In this document: positions 27,628 to 36,958 of the stretch, one piece after another
Position numbering within the stretch: the first letter of the stretch is position 1
How the letters are laid out: every line of letters starts with the position of its first letter
NCBI GenBank assembly: GCA_937921505.1
Contig: CAKZUB010000007.1
Location: 1 to 64,000 of the forward strand
Source of the DNA: an uncultured Clostridia bacterium
Lineage (GTDB): Bacteria > Bacillota > Clostridia > Lachnospirales > Cellulosilyticaceae
Length of the DNA: 64,000 bases
Direction of reading: 5' to 3'
Program-made: the position numbers and the translations under genes
The notes under the pieces: generated by a model
Database searches by the model: none
Seen by the model: only the letters and a program-made list of their open reading frames with translations
Told to the model about the DNA's origin: nothing

Positions 27628-27680
27628 AACTGTCATCTCTTTTCTATCTATTGTCTTTAGAGCTTTTAACTCCTGAATGA

Positions 27681-28295
27681 TTATATCATGTTTTTTATGA
27701 AATAGGTATCATTAAGCTTCTCTATAACAGCAAAATCATCTTCTATTGTAACTACAGTAAGTGAAGCATTATCTATTTTAAAATGCCAATGAAGTTTAGG
27801 ACTTCTGATTATAAGATGGGATAAAATATTGCGAAGTGTTCCTGCATGCGCGCAGATAAGCACTGTCTGTTCTTTATGGACTTTTTTCATGTGATCTACC
27901 CTTTTAGAAACGCGCTCATAAGACTGCACCAAGCTTTCTCCGCTTGGATAACTATAATGATCTCCAAGTTCAATCATCTTAGCCATTTCATCAGGATATC
28001 TTTCACTAATCATTTGAAAACTAAGACCTTCAAAATCTCCAAAATAAATCTCCCTTAATTCTTCTATGATTTGTGTGGATAAGCCATGCTTGTCTGCAAT
28101 CTGCTGTACTGTTTCTAAAGCCCTCCTAGAAGGGCTTGTATAAATAGCATCAATAGTGTAGTTTCCCAGTTCTTTTGTAAGAGCTTCTATTTCACTTTTA
28201 CCTTTTTGGCTAATTTCACTCTCATGAAAGCCTGATAATTTTTTATGTTCATTTGCCTGGGTTGTAGCATGCCTTATTAAAATGAATTTCAGCAT
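27681..28295 (-). CDS. Histidine phosphatase family protein
   Basis: Phosphoglycerate-mutase-like phosphatase. The catalytic His motif reads [13 protein letters not shown] (RHA instead of the common RHG) near residues 4-15, with the second half at [12 protein letters not shown] near 145-156. 204 residues. Given hemB and the siroheme gene downstream, an alpha-ribazole phosphatase (CobC-like) role is conceivable, but the family is broad. AGGAGG site six bases before ATG. Confidence 0.85.
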   Translation of the reverse strand: MLKFILIRHATTQANEHKKLSGFHESEISQKGKSEIEALTKELGNYTIDAIYTSPSRRALETVQQIADKHGLSTQIIEELREIYFGDFEGLSFQMISERYPDEMAKMIELGDHYSYPSGESLVQSYERVSKRVDHMKKVHKEQTVLICAHAGTLRNILSHLIIRSPKLHWHFKIDNASLTVVTIEDDFAVIEKLNDTYFIKNMI

Positions 28296-28363
28296 CTATA
28301 TCCTCCTGCTTTTATTTCAGTAACCTTATAGTTTTTTTATTGTTGTTTTCTTATAGTGCTAAA

Positions 28364-29158
28364 TTACATAAACATAAGCAGTGTAAGAATATCCATATAA
28401 TGAGTTGCATTATATTTGATCGTGTATTCTCCTATTTGTTCTACTTGGGGGTAAAAAGAATATTTATAAGCATCTTGGTGCCTTTTAAATTCTACTTTAA
28501 GTTCATAAGTATCAAGAGCGGTTGTTTTGATGCGGCCTATACTTTCTACAGCGCGTTTTGCAGCTTTTTTAATGCGTGCCGTAGCTGCATTTGGATGGAT
28601 ACTTACAATAGCTCCCCCGAATCCTTCTTGTACAGCTACTGTTTTAACAGCAGGGTCAAAGGCTCTCACCCGCCTTATCAGTTCACCATCCCCTGATACC
28701 ATAATAACAGGAACTTTTAACATATGTGCTGCATACGTATAAATCAAAAACTCATCTGCTTTTTTTCCATTAATATAAATATTTCTAATACTATCAAGCG
28801 ATAGTGTATGTGCAAGAGGGGTTCCATTTGAACTACCTCCACTGTGATACCCTATAAAAATCACACCATCAAAACTCTGATCCAAGCCTTCTACCATATT
28901 ATAAGGGTGATTGCTCCACCCTGAGATGATCTTAACTTGTTCAGGCAACATCGCATGAATAAGATTTTTACCATCTTCATGAGCATCTTTTACAATAATA
29001 TAATCTGCCCCCGCCTCTCGTGCTCCTTCACATGCAGCAGCTACCTCTCTTGTCATTTGTTCTCTATACCTATTATACTCCGCGTTGCCTTTAAGTGTTT
29101 CTTGCCATGTTGATACCCCTGTAACCCCTTCAATATCTGCACTAATATAGATACGCAT
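28364..29158 (-). CDS. M55 family D-aminopeptidase (DppA-like)
   Basis: Zinc D-aminopeptidase of the DppA type. Starts with the family metal motif SADIEGVTGV (residues 5-14), followed by VKDAHEDGKN, GYHSGG and the central VSGD motif. 264 residues, near the normal length. In Bacillus the homologue releases D-Ala from peptides. Here there is no dpp transporter beside it; it stands divergent from oligoendopeptidase F, a second peptidase. Confidence 0.9.
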   Translation of the reverse strand: MRIYISADIEGVTGVSTWQETLKGNAEYNRYREQMTREVAAACEGAREAGADYIIVKDAHEDGKNLIHAMLPEQVKIISGWSNHPYNMVEGLDQSFDGVIFIGYHSGGSSNGTPLAHTLSLDSIRNIYINGKKADEFLIYTYAAHMLKVPVIMVSGDGELIRRVRAFDPAVKTVAVQEGFGGAIVSIHPNAATARIKKAAKRAVESIGRIKTTALDTYELKVEFKRHQDAYKYSFYPQVEQIGEYTIKYNATHYMDILTLLMFM

Positions 29159-29308
29159 CCCTTGACTCCTCCCTTTTTTACATTCATAATTATGATGATC
29201 TATGTTTCATTCTACGAGATAAACTCAGTTATTCTTCTCATTATATTTAGTATATCAAAAGGTAGTAAAAATATCAAAAATATTAATAATTAAAAGGAGC
29301 TGATCAAA

Positions 29309-31105
29309 ATGTCTACTTCACTGCCTCAAAGAGATCAAGTAAAAACAGAAGATACTTGGAAACTTGAAGATATCTTTCAATCAGATCAAGTGTTTCAAGA
29401 GCAGTTTGAAAAAGTTAAACAGCTTATCCTAGCTTTTTCAACCTATGAAGGCAATCTTACTTCAAATAGTAAAACACTGCTTGAATTTCTAACAAAACAA
29501 GATGAAATTTTAGAGCTAAACGGAAAGCTTTATGTCTATTCCCATATGAGACTTCATCAAGATGGTGGTAATGCTTATTATCAAGATCTTTCAAGCAAAT
29601 CTGAAAGATTATCTACAGAAATATCTGCTAGCTTATCTTTTGCAAACTCCGAACTATCAACGCTAAGTGCTAAGACCCTCACAGAGTTTTTCATTAAAAC
29701 GCCTGAACTTAAACTGTATGAACGCTATTTAAATGAAATATTAAGACAAAAGGAACATATTTTAGATAGCAAAACCGAAACCTTACTTGCAAAAGTGTCT
29801 GAAATAGCGAGTGCTCCTCAAAATGTATTTAGTATGTTTAATAACGTAGATATGAAATTCCCTTCCATTACGAACGAAGAGGGTGAATCCGTTCACCTGA
29901 CTCATGGCACTTATATTAAATATTTAGAAAGTAAGGATCGTCATATTAGGCAAGCTGCATTTACAGGTATGTATGAGACTTATAGTGGTTATAAGAATAC
30001 GCTTGCTACAACATTTTCAGCTAATATCAAACAGTATGGCTTATTTTCAACAGTGAGAGGTTTTAAAACACCGCTTCACTATGCACTTTCTGAAAACAAT
30101 ATTCCTACTTCTGTTTATGATAATTTGATTGATACTGTTAATAAACATATAGATATTATGCATGACTATGTGTCTCTTAGACGAAGTTTGCTTGAACTTC
30201 CCGAGCTTCATATGTACGATTTATTTGTTCCTCTTGTTAAGAACTTTGAAATTAAAATCTCTTACGATGAAGCATGTGAAATTATTCTTAAAGCACTAGA
30301 GCCTCTTGGAAAAGATTATATTGCTATTCTTAAAGAAGGTTTTACAAGCAGATGGATTGATAAATATGAAAATACAGGCAAACGCAGCGGGGCTTACTCT
30401 TGGGGTACTTATGGCGCGCCACATCCTTATGTGCTGATGAATTATATCGATAATGTAAATAATTTATTTACTTTAGCTCATGAAATGGGGCATGCACTTC
30501 ATAGTTATCTTTCTTCTAAGTCTCAGCCTTTTGTTTATTCAGGCTACTCTATATTTGTTGCTGAGGTAGCCTCTACAGTAAATGAAGCATTGCTTATGCA
30601 GTATCTCCTTAAAACAGTAACTGATCCAGACTATAAGACATATCTTGTTAACTATTTTATGGAGCAATTTAGAAGCACACTCTATAGGCAAACGATGTTT
30701 GCAGAATTTGAAAAAGAGGTTCATCTTACCAGTCAACAAGGCTCAACATTAACCTCAGAGTTTCTTTGCCATAATTATCATTCTCTTATAAAAAAATATC
30801 ATGGCAATGAAATCGTAGCCGATCAGCTTATTGAAAATGAATGGGCGCGCATTCCACACTTCTATTCACCATTTTATGTTTATCAATATGCAACAGGGTA
30901 CTCTGCTGCCATTGCACTTTCAAATCGTATTTTAACAGAAGGCACCCCTGCCGTAGAAGCTTATCTTAAATTTTTAAGCAGTGGTTGTTCTTTAGATCCT
31001 ATTGATCTTCTCAAAATAGCAGGCATTGATATGAGTACTCCAGCACCTATAGAAGCGGCGCTTACTACTTTTAGAAACTTAATCAAGCAGATGAAATCTT
31101 TATAA
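29309..31105 (+). CDS. pepF: Oligoendopeptidase F
   Basis: Cytoplasmic M3B zinc peptidase cutting short peptides. The zinc motif HEMGH lies at residues 391-395 within TLAHEMGHALHS, and the downstream Glu ligand region is in FVAEVASTVNEALL. The N-terminal half is the helical PepF domain. 598 residues, standard. AAAGGAG site nine bases before the ATG. The next gene, ade, has its own promoter. Confidence 0.95.
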   Translation: MSTSLPQRDQVKTEDTWKLEDIFQSDQVFQEQFEKVKQLILAFSTYEGNLTSNSKTLLEFLTKQDEILELNGKLYVYSHMRLHQDGGNAYYQDLSSKSERLSTEISASLSFANSELSTLSAKTLTEFFIKTPELKLYERYLNEILRQKEHILDSKTETLLAKVSEIASAPQNVFSMFNNVDMKFPSITNEEGESVHLTHGTYIKYLESKDRHIRQAAFTGMYETYSGYKNTLATTFSANIKQYGLFSTVRGFKTPLHYALSENNIPTSVYDNLIDTVNKHIDIMHDYVSLRRSLLELPELHMYDLFVPLVKNFEIKISYDEACEIILKALEPLGKDYIAILKEGFTSRWIDKYENTGKRSGAYSWGTYGAPHPYVLMNYIDNVNNLFTLAHEMGHALHSYLSSKSQPFVYSGYSIFVAEVASTVNEALLMQYLLKTVTDPDYKTYLVNYFMEQFRSTLYRQTMFAEFEKEVHLTSQQGSTLTSEFLCHNYHSLIKKYHGNEIVADQLIENEWARIPHFYSPFYVYQYATGYSAAIALSNRILTEGTPAVEAYLKFLSSGCSLDPIDLLKIAGIDMSTPAPIEAALTTFRNLIKQMKSL

Positions 31106-31126
31106 ATAAGTTTAAAATAAAGTTTG

Positions 31127-31155
31127 TTGCAAATCTTTTTCGTGAGTGTTATGAT
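31127..31155 (+). promoter_or_regulatory. Promoter of adenine deaminase gene
   Basis: TTGCAA (31127-31132), 17-base spacer and TATGAT (31150-31155), about 27 bases before the start codon. The leader is too short for a purine riboswitch. Confidence 0.65.
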
Positions 31156-31184
31156 AGTTGAAATAACTTTTAGGAGGCTTTATG

Positions 31185-32978
31185 ATGACCAAAAGATATG
31201 ATCTGTCTGATATTACAAGTGAGCTTGTTTTAGTTGCTCGGGGAGAAAAAAAGGCTGACCTTGTCATAAAAAATGGTCACTTAATTAATGTATGTACAGC
31301 TGAAATTTTAAAGCATACAGATGTTGCGATTACTCATGGCCGTATTGCACTTGTAGGGGATGCCGCTCATACAATAGGTGAAGATACTCAGGTGATTGAT
31401 GCAACTGGTCTCTACATTGCTCCAGGCTTTATGGATGGACATATTCATGTTGAAAGCAGCATGTTATCTGTGAAAGAATATGCAAGAGCTGTAATTCCAA
31501 ATGGCACAACTGCTATTTTTATGGATCCTCATGAAATTGCTAATGTACTCGGGCTAGAAGGTATTAAACTCATGATTGAAGATGGCATGGATGTGCCACT
31601 TAATGTATATACCACTATGCCAAGCTGTGTACCCGCTGCTCCAGGTTTTGAAGATACTGGCGCTATACTTGATGCCAAGATGATTTCTGAGGCTATGCAA
31701 TCGGATACGATTATTGGGCTTGGCGAAATGATGAACCTCCCTGGTGTCTTAAAGGCTGATACCGAGGTGCACAATGCGCTGCAAGCTACCTTAGCTGTAA
31801 ATAAAACAATTACTGGTCATTATCCTATGCCAGGTGAAGGTGCTGATCTTAATGCTTATATTGCAGCCGGTGCTCGCTGTTGTCACGAAACCGTTCGCAG
31901 CGAAGATACTCTTGCTAAAATGAGACTTGGTATGTATGTACAAATACGCGAGGGCTCTGCTTGGCATGATGTTAAAGAAACAATAAAAGCTATTACAGAA
32001 CACTCTATTGATACTCGTTTTGCAAACTTAGTCAGTGATGATACACACCCTGATACTTTACTTCATTTAGGACATATGAACCACATCATCAGACGTGCTA
32101 TTGAAGAAGGTGTTAACCCCATTACGGCTATTCAAATGGCAACTCTGAATGTTGCTGAGTGTTTTAATCTTAGTCGTGATCTTGGAAGTGTTTCTCCTGG
32201 CAAATGGGCTGATATCGTCCTTCTGAGTGACCTGCCACGCGTGAAGGTTGAAAAAGTAATTATTAATGGAGAACTTGTTGCTGCTATGGGTAAAATGTGC
32301 GTAGAAATGCCACGAACTACTTATCCGGATTTTGCAAAGCATACGATGCATATTGGAAAAATCTTAACTGCAAAAGATTTTGAAATTCCAGCTCCCTCTG
32401 CTTACAATAAAAACTCTATAAAAGTACATGTGATGGCTGTTACAGATGCCCAAGTAGGCACTACGCATCAAATGAGTACGCTGCCTATTGTAAAAGGTGT
32501 CGTTCAAAGTGATTTAAGCCAAGATATTGTTAAAGCAGCTGTCATTGAAAGACACTCCGCAACTGGCAGCATAGGCAAAGGCTTTGTAACTGGTTTTTCT
32601 ATTAAAGAAGGCGCTGTTGCCTCTACAGTAGCTCATGATGCCCATAATCTCTTAGTTTTAGGCACCAATGATGAAGATATGGCTATAGCGGGTAATGCGC
32701 TTGCACAAGTCGGTGGCGGCATGATTGTTGTCAAAAATCGTCAAGTGCTTGCAATCAATCCGCTTCCTATTGCCGGACTTATGTCAGATGATCCTCTAGA
32801 AACAGTGGCAGACAGAGTCGCTCATATTGATGAAGCTTGGAAGCTTCTAGGCTGTCCTATGGAATCTCCTTTTATGACGATGGCACTTCTGTCTCTTGCA
32901 GTAATCCCAGAGCTTCGTCTTACTAATAAGGGGCTTATAGATACCGTGGACTTTAAAATGATTGATTTATTTGTCTAA
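31185..32978 (+). CDS. ade: Adenine deaminase
   Basis: Metal-dependent amidohydrolase that turns adenine into hypoxanthine for purine salvage. Metal-binding MDGHIHVESSML at about 83-94, FMDPHEIANVLG, GHYPMPGEG and the VSDDTHPDTLL aspartate are present; the C-terminal Ade-specific domain follows. About 597 residues. Two adjacent ATG codons (31182, 31185) follow an AGGAGG site; the second has the better spacing. Followed by a strong terminator. Confidence 0.95.
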   Translation: MTKRYDLSDITSELVLVARGEKKADLVIKNGHLINVCTAEILKHTDVAITHGRIALVGDAAHTIGEDTQVIDATGLYIAPGFMDGHIHVESSMLSVKEYARAVIPNGTTAIFMDPHEIANVLGLEGIKLMIEDGMDVPLNVYTTMPSCVPAAPGFEDTGAILDAKMISEAMQSDTIIGLGEMMNLPGVLKADTEVHNALQATLAVNKTITGHYPMPGEGADLNAYIAAGARCCHETVRSEDTLAKMRLGMYVQIREGSAWHDVKETIKAITEHSIDTRFANLVSDDTHPDTLLHLGHMNHIIRRAIEEGVNPITAIQMATLNVAECFNLSRDLGSVSPGKWADIVLLSDLPRVKVEKVIINGELVAAMGKMCVEMPRTTYPDFAKHTMHIGKILTAKDFEIPAPSAYNKNSIKVHVMAVTDAQVGTTHQMSTLPIVKGVVQSDLSQDIVKAAVIERHSATGSIGKGFVTGFSIKEGAVASTVAHDAHNLLVLGTNDEDMAIAGNALAQVGGGMIVVKNRQVLAINPLPIAGLMSDDPLETVADRVAHIDEAWKLLGCPMESPFMTMALLSLAVIPELRLTNKGLIDTVDFKMIDLFV

Positions 32979-33004
32979 ATACTTTCATTAATATGAATCT
33001 ACTG

Positions 33005-33038
33005 GAGTGGTAGGCTTAGGTGCCTACACTCTTTTTTT
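33005..33038 (+). terminator. Terminator of ade
   Basis: GAGTGGTAGGC / GCCTACACTC stem with one bulged G, followed by seven T; 27 bases after the ade stop. Confidence 0.9.
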
Positions 33039-33067
33039 ATAAAAATAGCTTTTCTAGACACAGATGT

Positions 33068-34579
33068 TTATAATCCACAGCCACATGTAATGATACACAT
33101 AATACTTGCAGCAATAAGAACTAGAAGAATGATGTTTTTAAAGATATTTAATTTAGTTTTTCTTCTGTTCCATGTACATAAAGCAACCATAACAAGTATA
33201 GGTAAAAATACATACCCATTCATCCATAATGCAACATTTTTATTCATCCACCACCTTACAATTTCTTCTTTGAAAATGTTCATCCCAAAAAAACCTGTTG
33301 CAAAGGTTGGAATAACAAGAGCACCACCTATTATTGTTAAGATCTGTACTTTGAATTTGGATTGTGATTGCTCAATTAATGTAGCATATTCATGAACCTC
33401 GTCAATCTCAAAATCAAGTTGTTTTAGTTCTTCTTCTATTTTAAGCTGTTTTGAAAGTTTATCGTAAATAAGTGAGCCTTGTATGTCTTCTGTTACTTCT
33501 TTAAAATAAAGCTGATTAATAAACTGAATATAAATCTCATAAATGCTTTCTATAGCAGGAACCAAATCATATTTTGAAAGGGTAGAAACTCTAGCAATTT
33601 CTGTAGAGAGGCTAAGCAAAGTTGCCCGCTGCATAATAACAAGTGAAACAAGCTGATCGTAGAGCTTACTTTTTAACATTTGTTTTGAAATGCACATAAG
33701 AGAAAAACGACTAATCCCATAGACGTTATGTTCACTTTTCAGATAATAAATAGAGCCTACATGTCCTTGCATATAATCTTCTTGATCATACATCACTTTT
33801 TTGTTAATCGTCATAAATCTTTCAACCAGGTTATGGTCTATTGATTCGTTTTTCATATCTTCTACCATTTTAAGGTTTTTGTAAAGACAAAGACAAAACA
33901 TTTGATTACCTAAAATGGGTTCAATAAAAATTTCATTGGACTTTAATTTATTTTCTCTACATACAAAAGGTTCTCCTAAAATATGCATAATAAGTGGTGT
34001 TATTGTAATAGGCTCTTTATGATAATCTTTTTTAAAATGCTCTTCTATTTTCTGTGTCTCACTTAGTTTAATTTTAATGTATTCTGGGAAAAGTTCTTCT
34101 CTCGCTTTTAGGATAGGCAAAATAGGTGGATAAACACATTTACTAAAGCTATTAATATTTTGAATATCTTGTATTTCTTCATAGTTCTCATTTAAAACAT
34201 TAATAGACAATATCCCTATTCCTGTTTTATATATTTTAAGATGTATCTCATAAATATGAAGGCCGTATTCTTTTCCCTCTGCACTAATGATAAAATAATT
34301 ATCCTCGCTTAGTGCTTGATAGGAATAGTTACGTACAATAAGCGGCGACTGTGGAAAAGTATAAAGTGATGCCCTAACAGGCTTATAAAAATACACAAAC
34401 TCATTATAATCTTTATCTTCTTCTATTGTTGCATAATCAGCTTGCCAGTTTTTAAGCCTTTCAAAATGTTTCTTTTGAATCTGAAAGTGCTGCATAAAAA
34501 GATAATTATTCTTTTCACTACCTGATTTCCATGAAAACGGAAATAAAAAGATGTGCTCACTTATTATATTTTTTTTCAT
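33068..34579 (-). CDS. CorA-like membrane protein with GMN motif
   Basis: A long cytoplasmic N-terminal part (about 410 residues) is followed by a hydrophobic helix and the sequence FATGFFGMNIFK, with the GMN (432-434) that forms the selectivity filter in CorA-type magnesium channels. A second membrane helix lies near 455-472. A third hydrophobic stretch (about 480-497), ending in CGCGL, is not usual for CorA. 503 residues, longer than typical CorA (around 320). A divalent-cation channel role is likely but unproven. The start is tied to the unusual hairpin at 34586-34616. Confidence 0.7.
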   Translation of the reverse strand: MKKNIISEHIFLFPFSWKSGSEKNNYLFMQHFQIQKKHFERLKNWQADYATIEEDKDYNEFVYFYKPVRASLYTFPQSPLIVRNYSYQALSEDNYFIISAEGKEYGLHIYEIHLKIYKTGIGILSINVLNENYEEIQDIQNINSFSKCVYPPILPILKAREELFPEYIKIKLSETQKIEEHFKKDYHKEPITITPLIMHILGEPFVCRENKLKSNEIFIEPILGNQMFCLCLYKNLKMVEDMKNESIDHNLVERFMTINKKVMYDQEDYMQGHVGSIYYLKSEHNVYGISRFSLMCISKQMLKSKLYDQLVSLVIMQRATLLSLSTEIARVSTLSKYDLVPAIESIYEIYIQFINQLYFKEVTEDIQGSLIYDKLSKQLKIEEELKQLDFEIDEVHEYATLIEQSQSKFKVQILTIIGGALVIPTFATGFFGMNIFKEEIVRWWMNKNVALWMNGYVFLPILVMVALCTWNRRKTKLNIFKNIILLVLIAASIMCIITCGCGL

Positions 34580-34585
34580 AAAAAA

Positions 34586-34616
34586 GCATCCTATATCTAT
34601 TTTCTATATAGAATGC
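34586..34616 (-). promoter_or_regulatory. Hairpin abutting the CorA-like start codon
   Basis: 11-bp inverted repeat with one mismatch (GCATCCTATAT, 34586-34596, and 34606-34616). On the minus strand it is followed by six T and at once by the ATG of the CorA-like gene. The only purine-rich site, AGGA, lies in its 3' arm. It therefore looks like a terminator for the EamA gene, or a structure that hides the ribosome binding site. Confidence 0.6.
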
Positions 34617-34655
34617 CCTCAATTTTTCTTTTTATCCCCATTGCATATTGCAAGC

Positions 34656-35513
34656 TTATCCTTCAACACTTACTTGTGCTTCTATTATTTTCTTCTTAGG
34701 TGAAATAGCCCTTACCGTTACCCCGATTAAAACAATACTTCCTCCTATAATAGCATAAAGAGTTGGCACTTCTTTTTGAAGTAGCATGACCCATATTGGA
34801 TTTAATAAGGGTTCAACAATAGGAATGAGTACAGCTTCTAAAGCCGTGACGTGTTTGATTGCCTTGCTGTAAATCACATAAGAAAGGCCTAACTGAAAAA
34901 TACCTAATAATAAGATCCCCACTACGTTAGGCATTGTAAAAGTCAACTCCCTCATAAAAGGAGCTGTAATCATAAAGGTAAGTATATTGCCCCAAAAAAC
35001 ACTTTGCATAGGATCATTGTCTTTTTCCATACGCATAAACACACTCATTACCCCAAAGGAAACACCCGATAATAGAGCAAATAGATCCCCTACTATATTC
35101 CCCCCTTTAAGTCCATCTACAAAAAATAAAATCATGCCACAAAAAATAACCACTATACACATAATATCTTTTTTATAAACACGTTCTTTTAATAACCATG
35201 CTCCAAGTAGTGCTGCATAAATAGGCGCTGTATATTGCAATAAAATGGCATTTGCGGCTGTTGTCATTTTAGTCGCCATAACAAAAAGAAGTACTGTTGC
35301 GGCATAAGAGATAGTAGCCCCTATTCTAGGTAAAGTAAATTTAAAATTGGGTTTTCCGATAAAGCATAAAATAACACATGCTGCTATTGCACTTCGCATC
35401 CCCGCTACAGCGATACCATTCCAAGTAACACCTTTAATAAGCATCCCACCAAGACTCCATAAAACGGCAGTTAGCAAGAGTAGCACAATTCCTTTTTGTC
35501 TATTAGAATCCAT
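34656..35513 (-). CDS. EamA/DMT family exporter
   Basis: Ten hydrophobic segments in two EamA repeats (first repeat from about residue 8, second from about 147 with GDLFALLSGVSFGVMSVFM), typical of drug/metabolite transporters. The loop between the third and fourth helices has the family's Q-Y-T-A-P-I-Y motif (LLQYTAPIYAALLG). 285 residues. The ATG follows a GGAGG site. Substrate unknown; members export amino acids, nucleosides or drugs. Confidence 0.88.
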   Translation of the reverse strand: MDSNRQKGIVLLLLTAVLWSLGGMLIKGVTWNGIAVAGMRSAIAACVILCFIGKPNFKFTLPRIGATISYAATVLLFVMATKMTTAANAILLQYTAPIYAALLGAWLLKERVYKKDIMCIVVIFCGMILFFVDGLKGGNIVGDLFALLSGVSFGVMSVFMRMEKDNDPMQSVFWGNILTFMITAPFMRELTFTMPNVVGILLLGIFQLGLSYVIYSKAIKHVTALEAVLIPIVEPLLNPIWVMLLQKEVPTLYAIIGGSIVLIGVTVRAISPKKKIIEAQVSVEG

Positions 35514-35603
35514 ATTTCCTCCAAAAGTATGTATTTTTAAGTCTCCGCACTCTATTCATTATAAAGATAAAGAGTAACCTTTTCAAGACTAATGCTAACT
35601 GGT

Positions 35604-35644
35604 AAAAAGGTGGTATAAGCATACACTACTTATATCACCTTTTT
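35604..35644. terminator. Terminator of the Asn-rich ORF
   Basis: AAAAAGGTGGTATAAG (35604-35619) pairs with CTTATATCACCTTTTT (35629-35644), one mismatch. On the minus strand it lies about 45 bases beyond the stop of the Asn-rich ORF and ends in T5. Confidence 0.8.
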
Positions 35645-35688
35645 CTTATTTGACTCCGTAGAGTCTATTTAATGATTATACATCATTA

Positions 35689-35853
35689 TTAGCAATTTGT
35701 GTTGTTATTTGTATTATTGTTGTTCAACTTGTTATTGTTGTTCTTATTATTTGTGTTATTGTTTGCATTGTTGTTTGCATTGTTGTTTGTGTTGTTATTT
35801 GTGTTGTTATTTGCGTTATTGTTGTTCATATTGTTATTTGAATTTTTAGCCAT
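35689..35853 (-). CDS. Small asparagine-rich protein (54 aa)
   Basis: An ORF behind a very strong AAAGGAGG ribosome binding site, about eight bases before the ATG, encodes MAKNSNNNMNNNN and then repeated four-residue units, Asn-Asn-Asn followed by Ala or Thr, ending NNNTNC. About two thirds of the residues are Asn. Its DNA is a run of AAC/AAT codons, which on the opposite strand reads as a spurious Leu/Phe-rich frame. It has its own terminator. No known family is recognised. In a spore former, a structural or coat-type role is a guess only. The strong ribosome binding site and terminator are the evidence for a real gene. Confidence 0.7.
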   Translation of the reverse strand: MAKNSNNNMNNNNANNNTNNNTNNNANNNANNNTNNKNNNNKLNNNNTNNNTNC

Positions 35854-35962
35854 TTCTATTTCCTCCTTTCAATTATTCAAGATGGTAATTTGAATAACTC
35901 AATTACAAGGATAGTATTAGCAGCTTACTGGTTTTTATGCAAAAATTTTATTAAATAATTTT

Positions 35963-36763
35963 TTAAATAAAATGCACTTCTGAAATCCCGTCTCTTTTAG
36001 CAACACTTACTTTAATATCTCTATCAATAATAATGTCTTTTTCTTGTAACGCCATTTTTGCTGTGAGATAGGCAAGATCTGGCACATTATTATCTTTGCT
36101 TAAATGTCCAAGTATCGCCCACTTCATATCTTCATGATAAATATCAGTTAAAACTTCTGCTGCTGCTTCATTATTAAGATGTCCTACATCACTTAAAATA
36201 CGCTTTTTAAGATAAAAAGGATAAGTGCCTGCTTCTAGCATATGAATATCATGGTTAAATTCTAGTAGTATGCCATGAGATCCTCTAAGATTATTTTTAA
36301 TACGCTCATCAATAATGCCTATATCTGTTGCAATCGTTATCTTTTTGTTTCCATAAAAAAAAGAATAGCCTACTGGATCTACTGCATCGTGATAAATGGT
36401 ATACGGTAATATACTCAGAGTATCTATTTGAAAATTTTCTTCCTTAGGTATCATGCGGATATTATGCTCTTTAACAATTCCTATCATTTGATCTGTAAGC
36501 ATTTTATCCCATGCTTTTTGCGTAGCATAAATAGGAGTGTCATACTTTCTGCTAAATATACCCACACCTTTAATATGATCACTGTGCTCATGTGTAATAA
36601 AAATGCCTTGTATATCATCGGGGCTAACCCCTATTTCAGTAAGTCCAAGAACTGCCTTTTTTCCACTAATGCCTATATCTATTAAGAACATGTTGCTTCC
36701 TGCTTGTAAAAAAGTACAATTGCCACTGCTTCCACTTGCAATAGTACATAACTTGAAATCCAT
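35963..36763 (-). CDS. WalJ/YycJ-like MBL-fold metallo-hydrolase
   Basis: Metallo-beta-lactamase fold hydrolase of the YycJ (WalJ) group, an exonuclease-like family linked to cell-wall control and DNA repair in Firmicutes. N-terminal SGSSGNCTFLQ and FLIDIG, then the zinc motif THEHSDHIKG and the later DVGHLNNEAAAE region. About 266 residues from the ATG at 36763, which has a GGAGG site nine bases upstream; the TTG two codons earlier is unlikely. It is not next to walRK here. Confidence 0.88.
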   Translation of the reverse strand: MDFKLCTIASGSSGNCTFLQAGSNMFLIDIGISGKKAVLGLTEIGVSPDDIQGIFITHEHSDHIKGVGIFSRKYDTPIYATQKAWDKMLTDQMIGIVKEHNIRMIPKEENFQIDTLSILPYTIYHDAVDPVGYSFFYGNKKITIATDIGIIDERIKNNLRGSHGILLEFNHDIHMLEAGTYPFYLKKRILSDVGHLNNEAAAEVLTDIYHEDMKWAILGHLSKDNNVPDLAYLTAKMALQEKDIIIDRDIKVSVAKRDGISEVHFI

Positions 36764-36958
36764 AGTCAACTTCCTCCATATGTCTTATCGTTTGTTAACT
36801 CTTACTACTATAACATATTTAAATACCCTCGTCCAAATAAATCCCTTATTTAATATTGCATTTTTGTTATAAATATGCAATAATCTTAATAAAATATCAT
36901 TTTTCGTATTTATTTTTTTGATATTAATACTATTTATCATAGTATAGGAGGGATAGGT

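Noticed and set aside
31106..31184. Purine riboswitch before ade
   Set aside because: Only about 25 bases separate the promoter from the start codon, too few for an aptamer.
35699..35893. Plus-strand Leu/Phe-rich frame of 64 codons
   Set aside because: It is the reverse of the Asn-rich ORF; it has no ribosome binding site, while the minus-strand frame has an excellent one.
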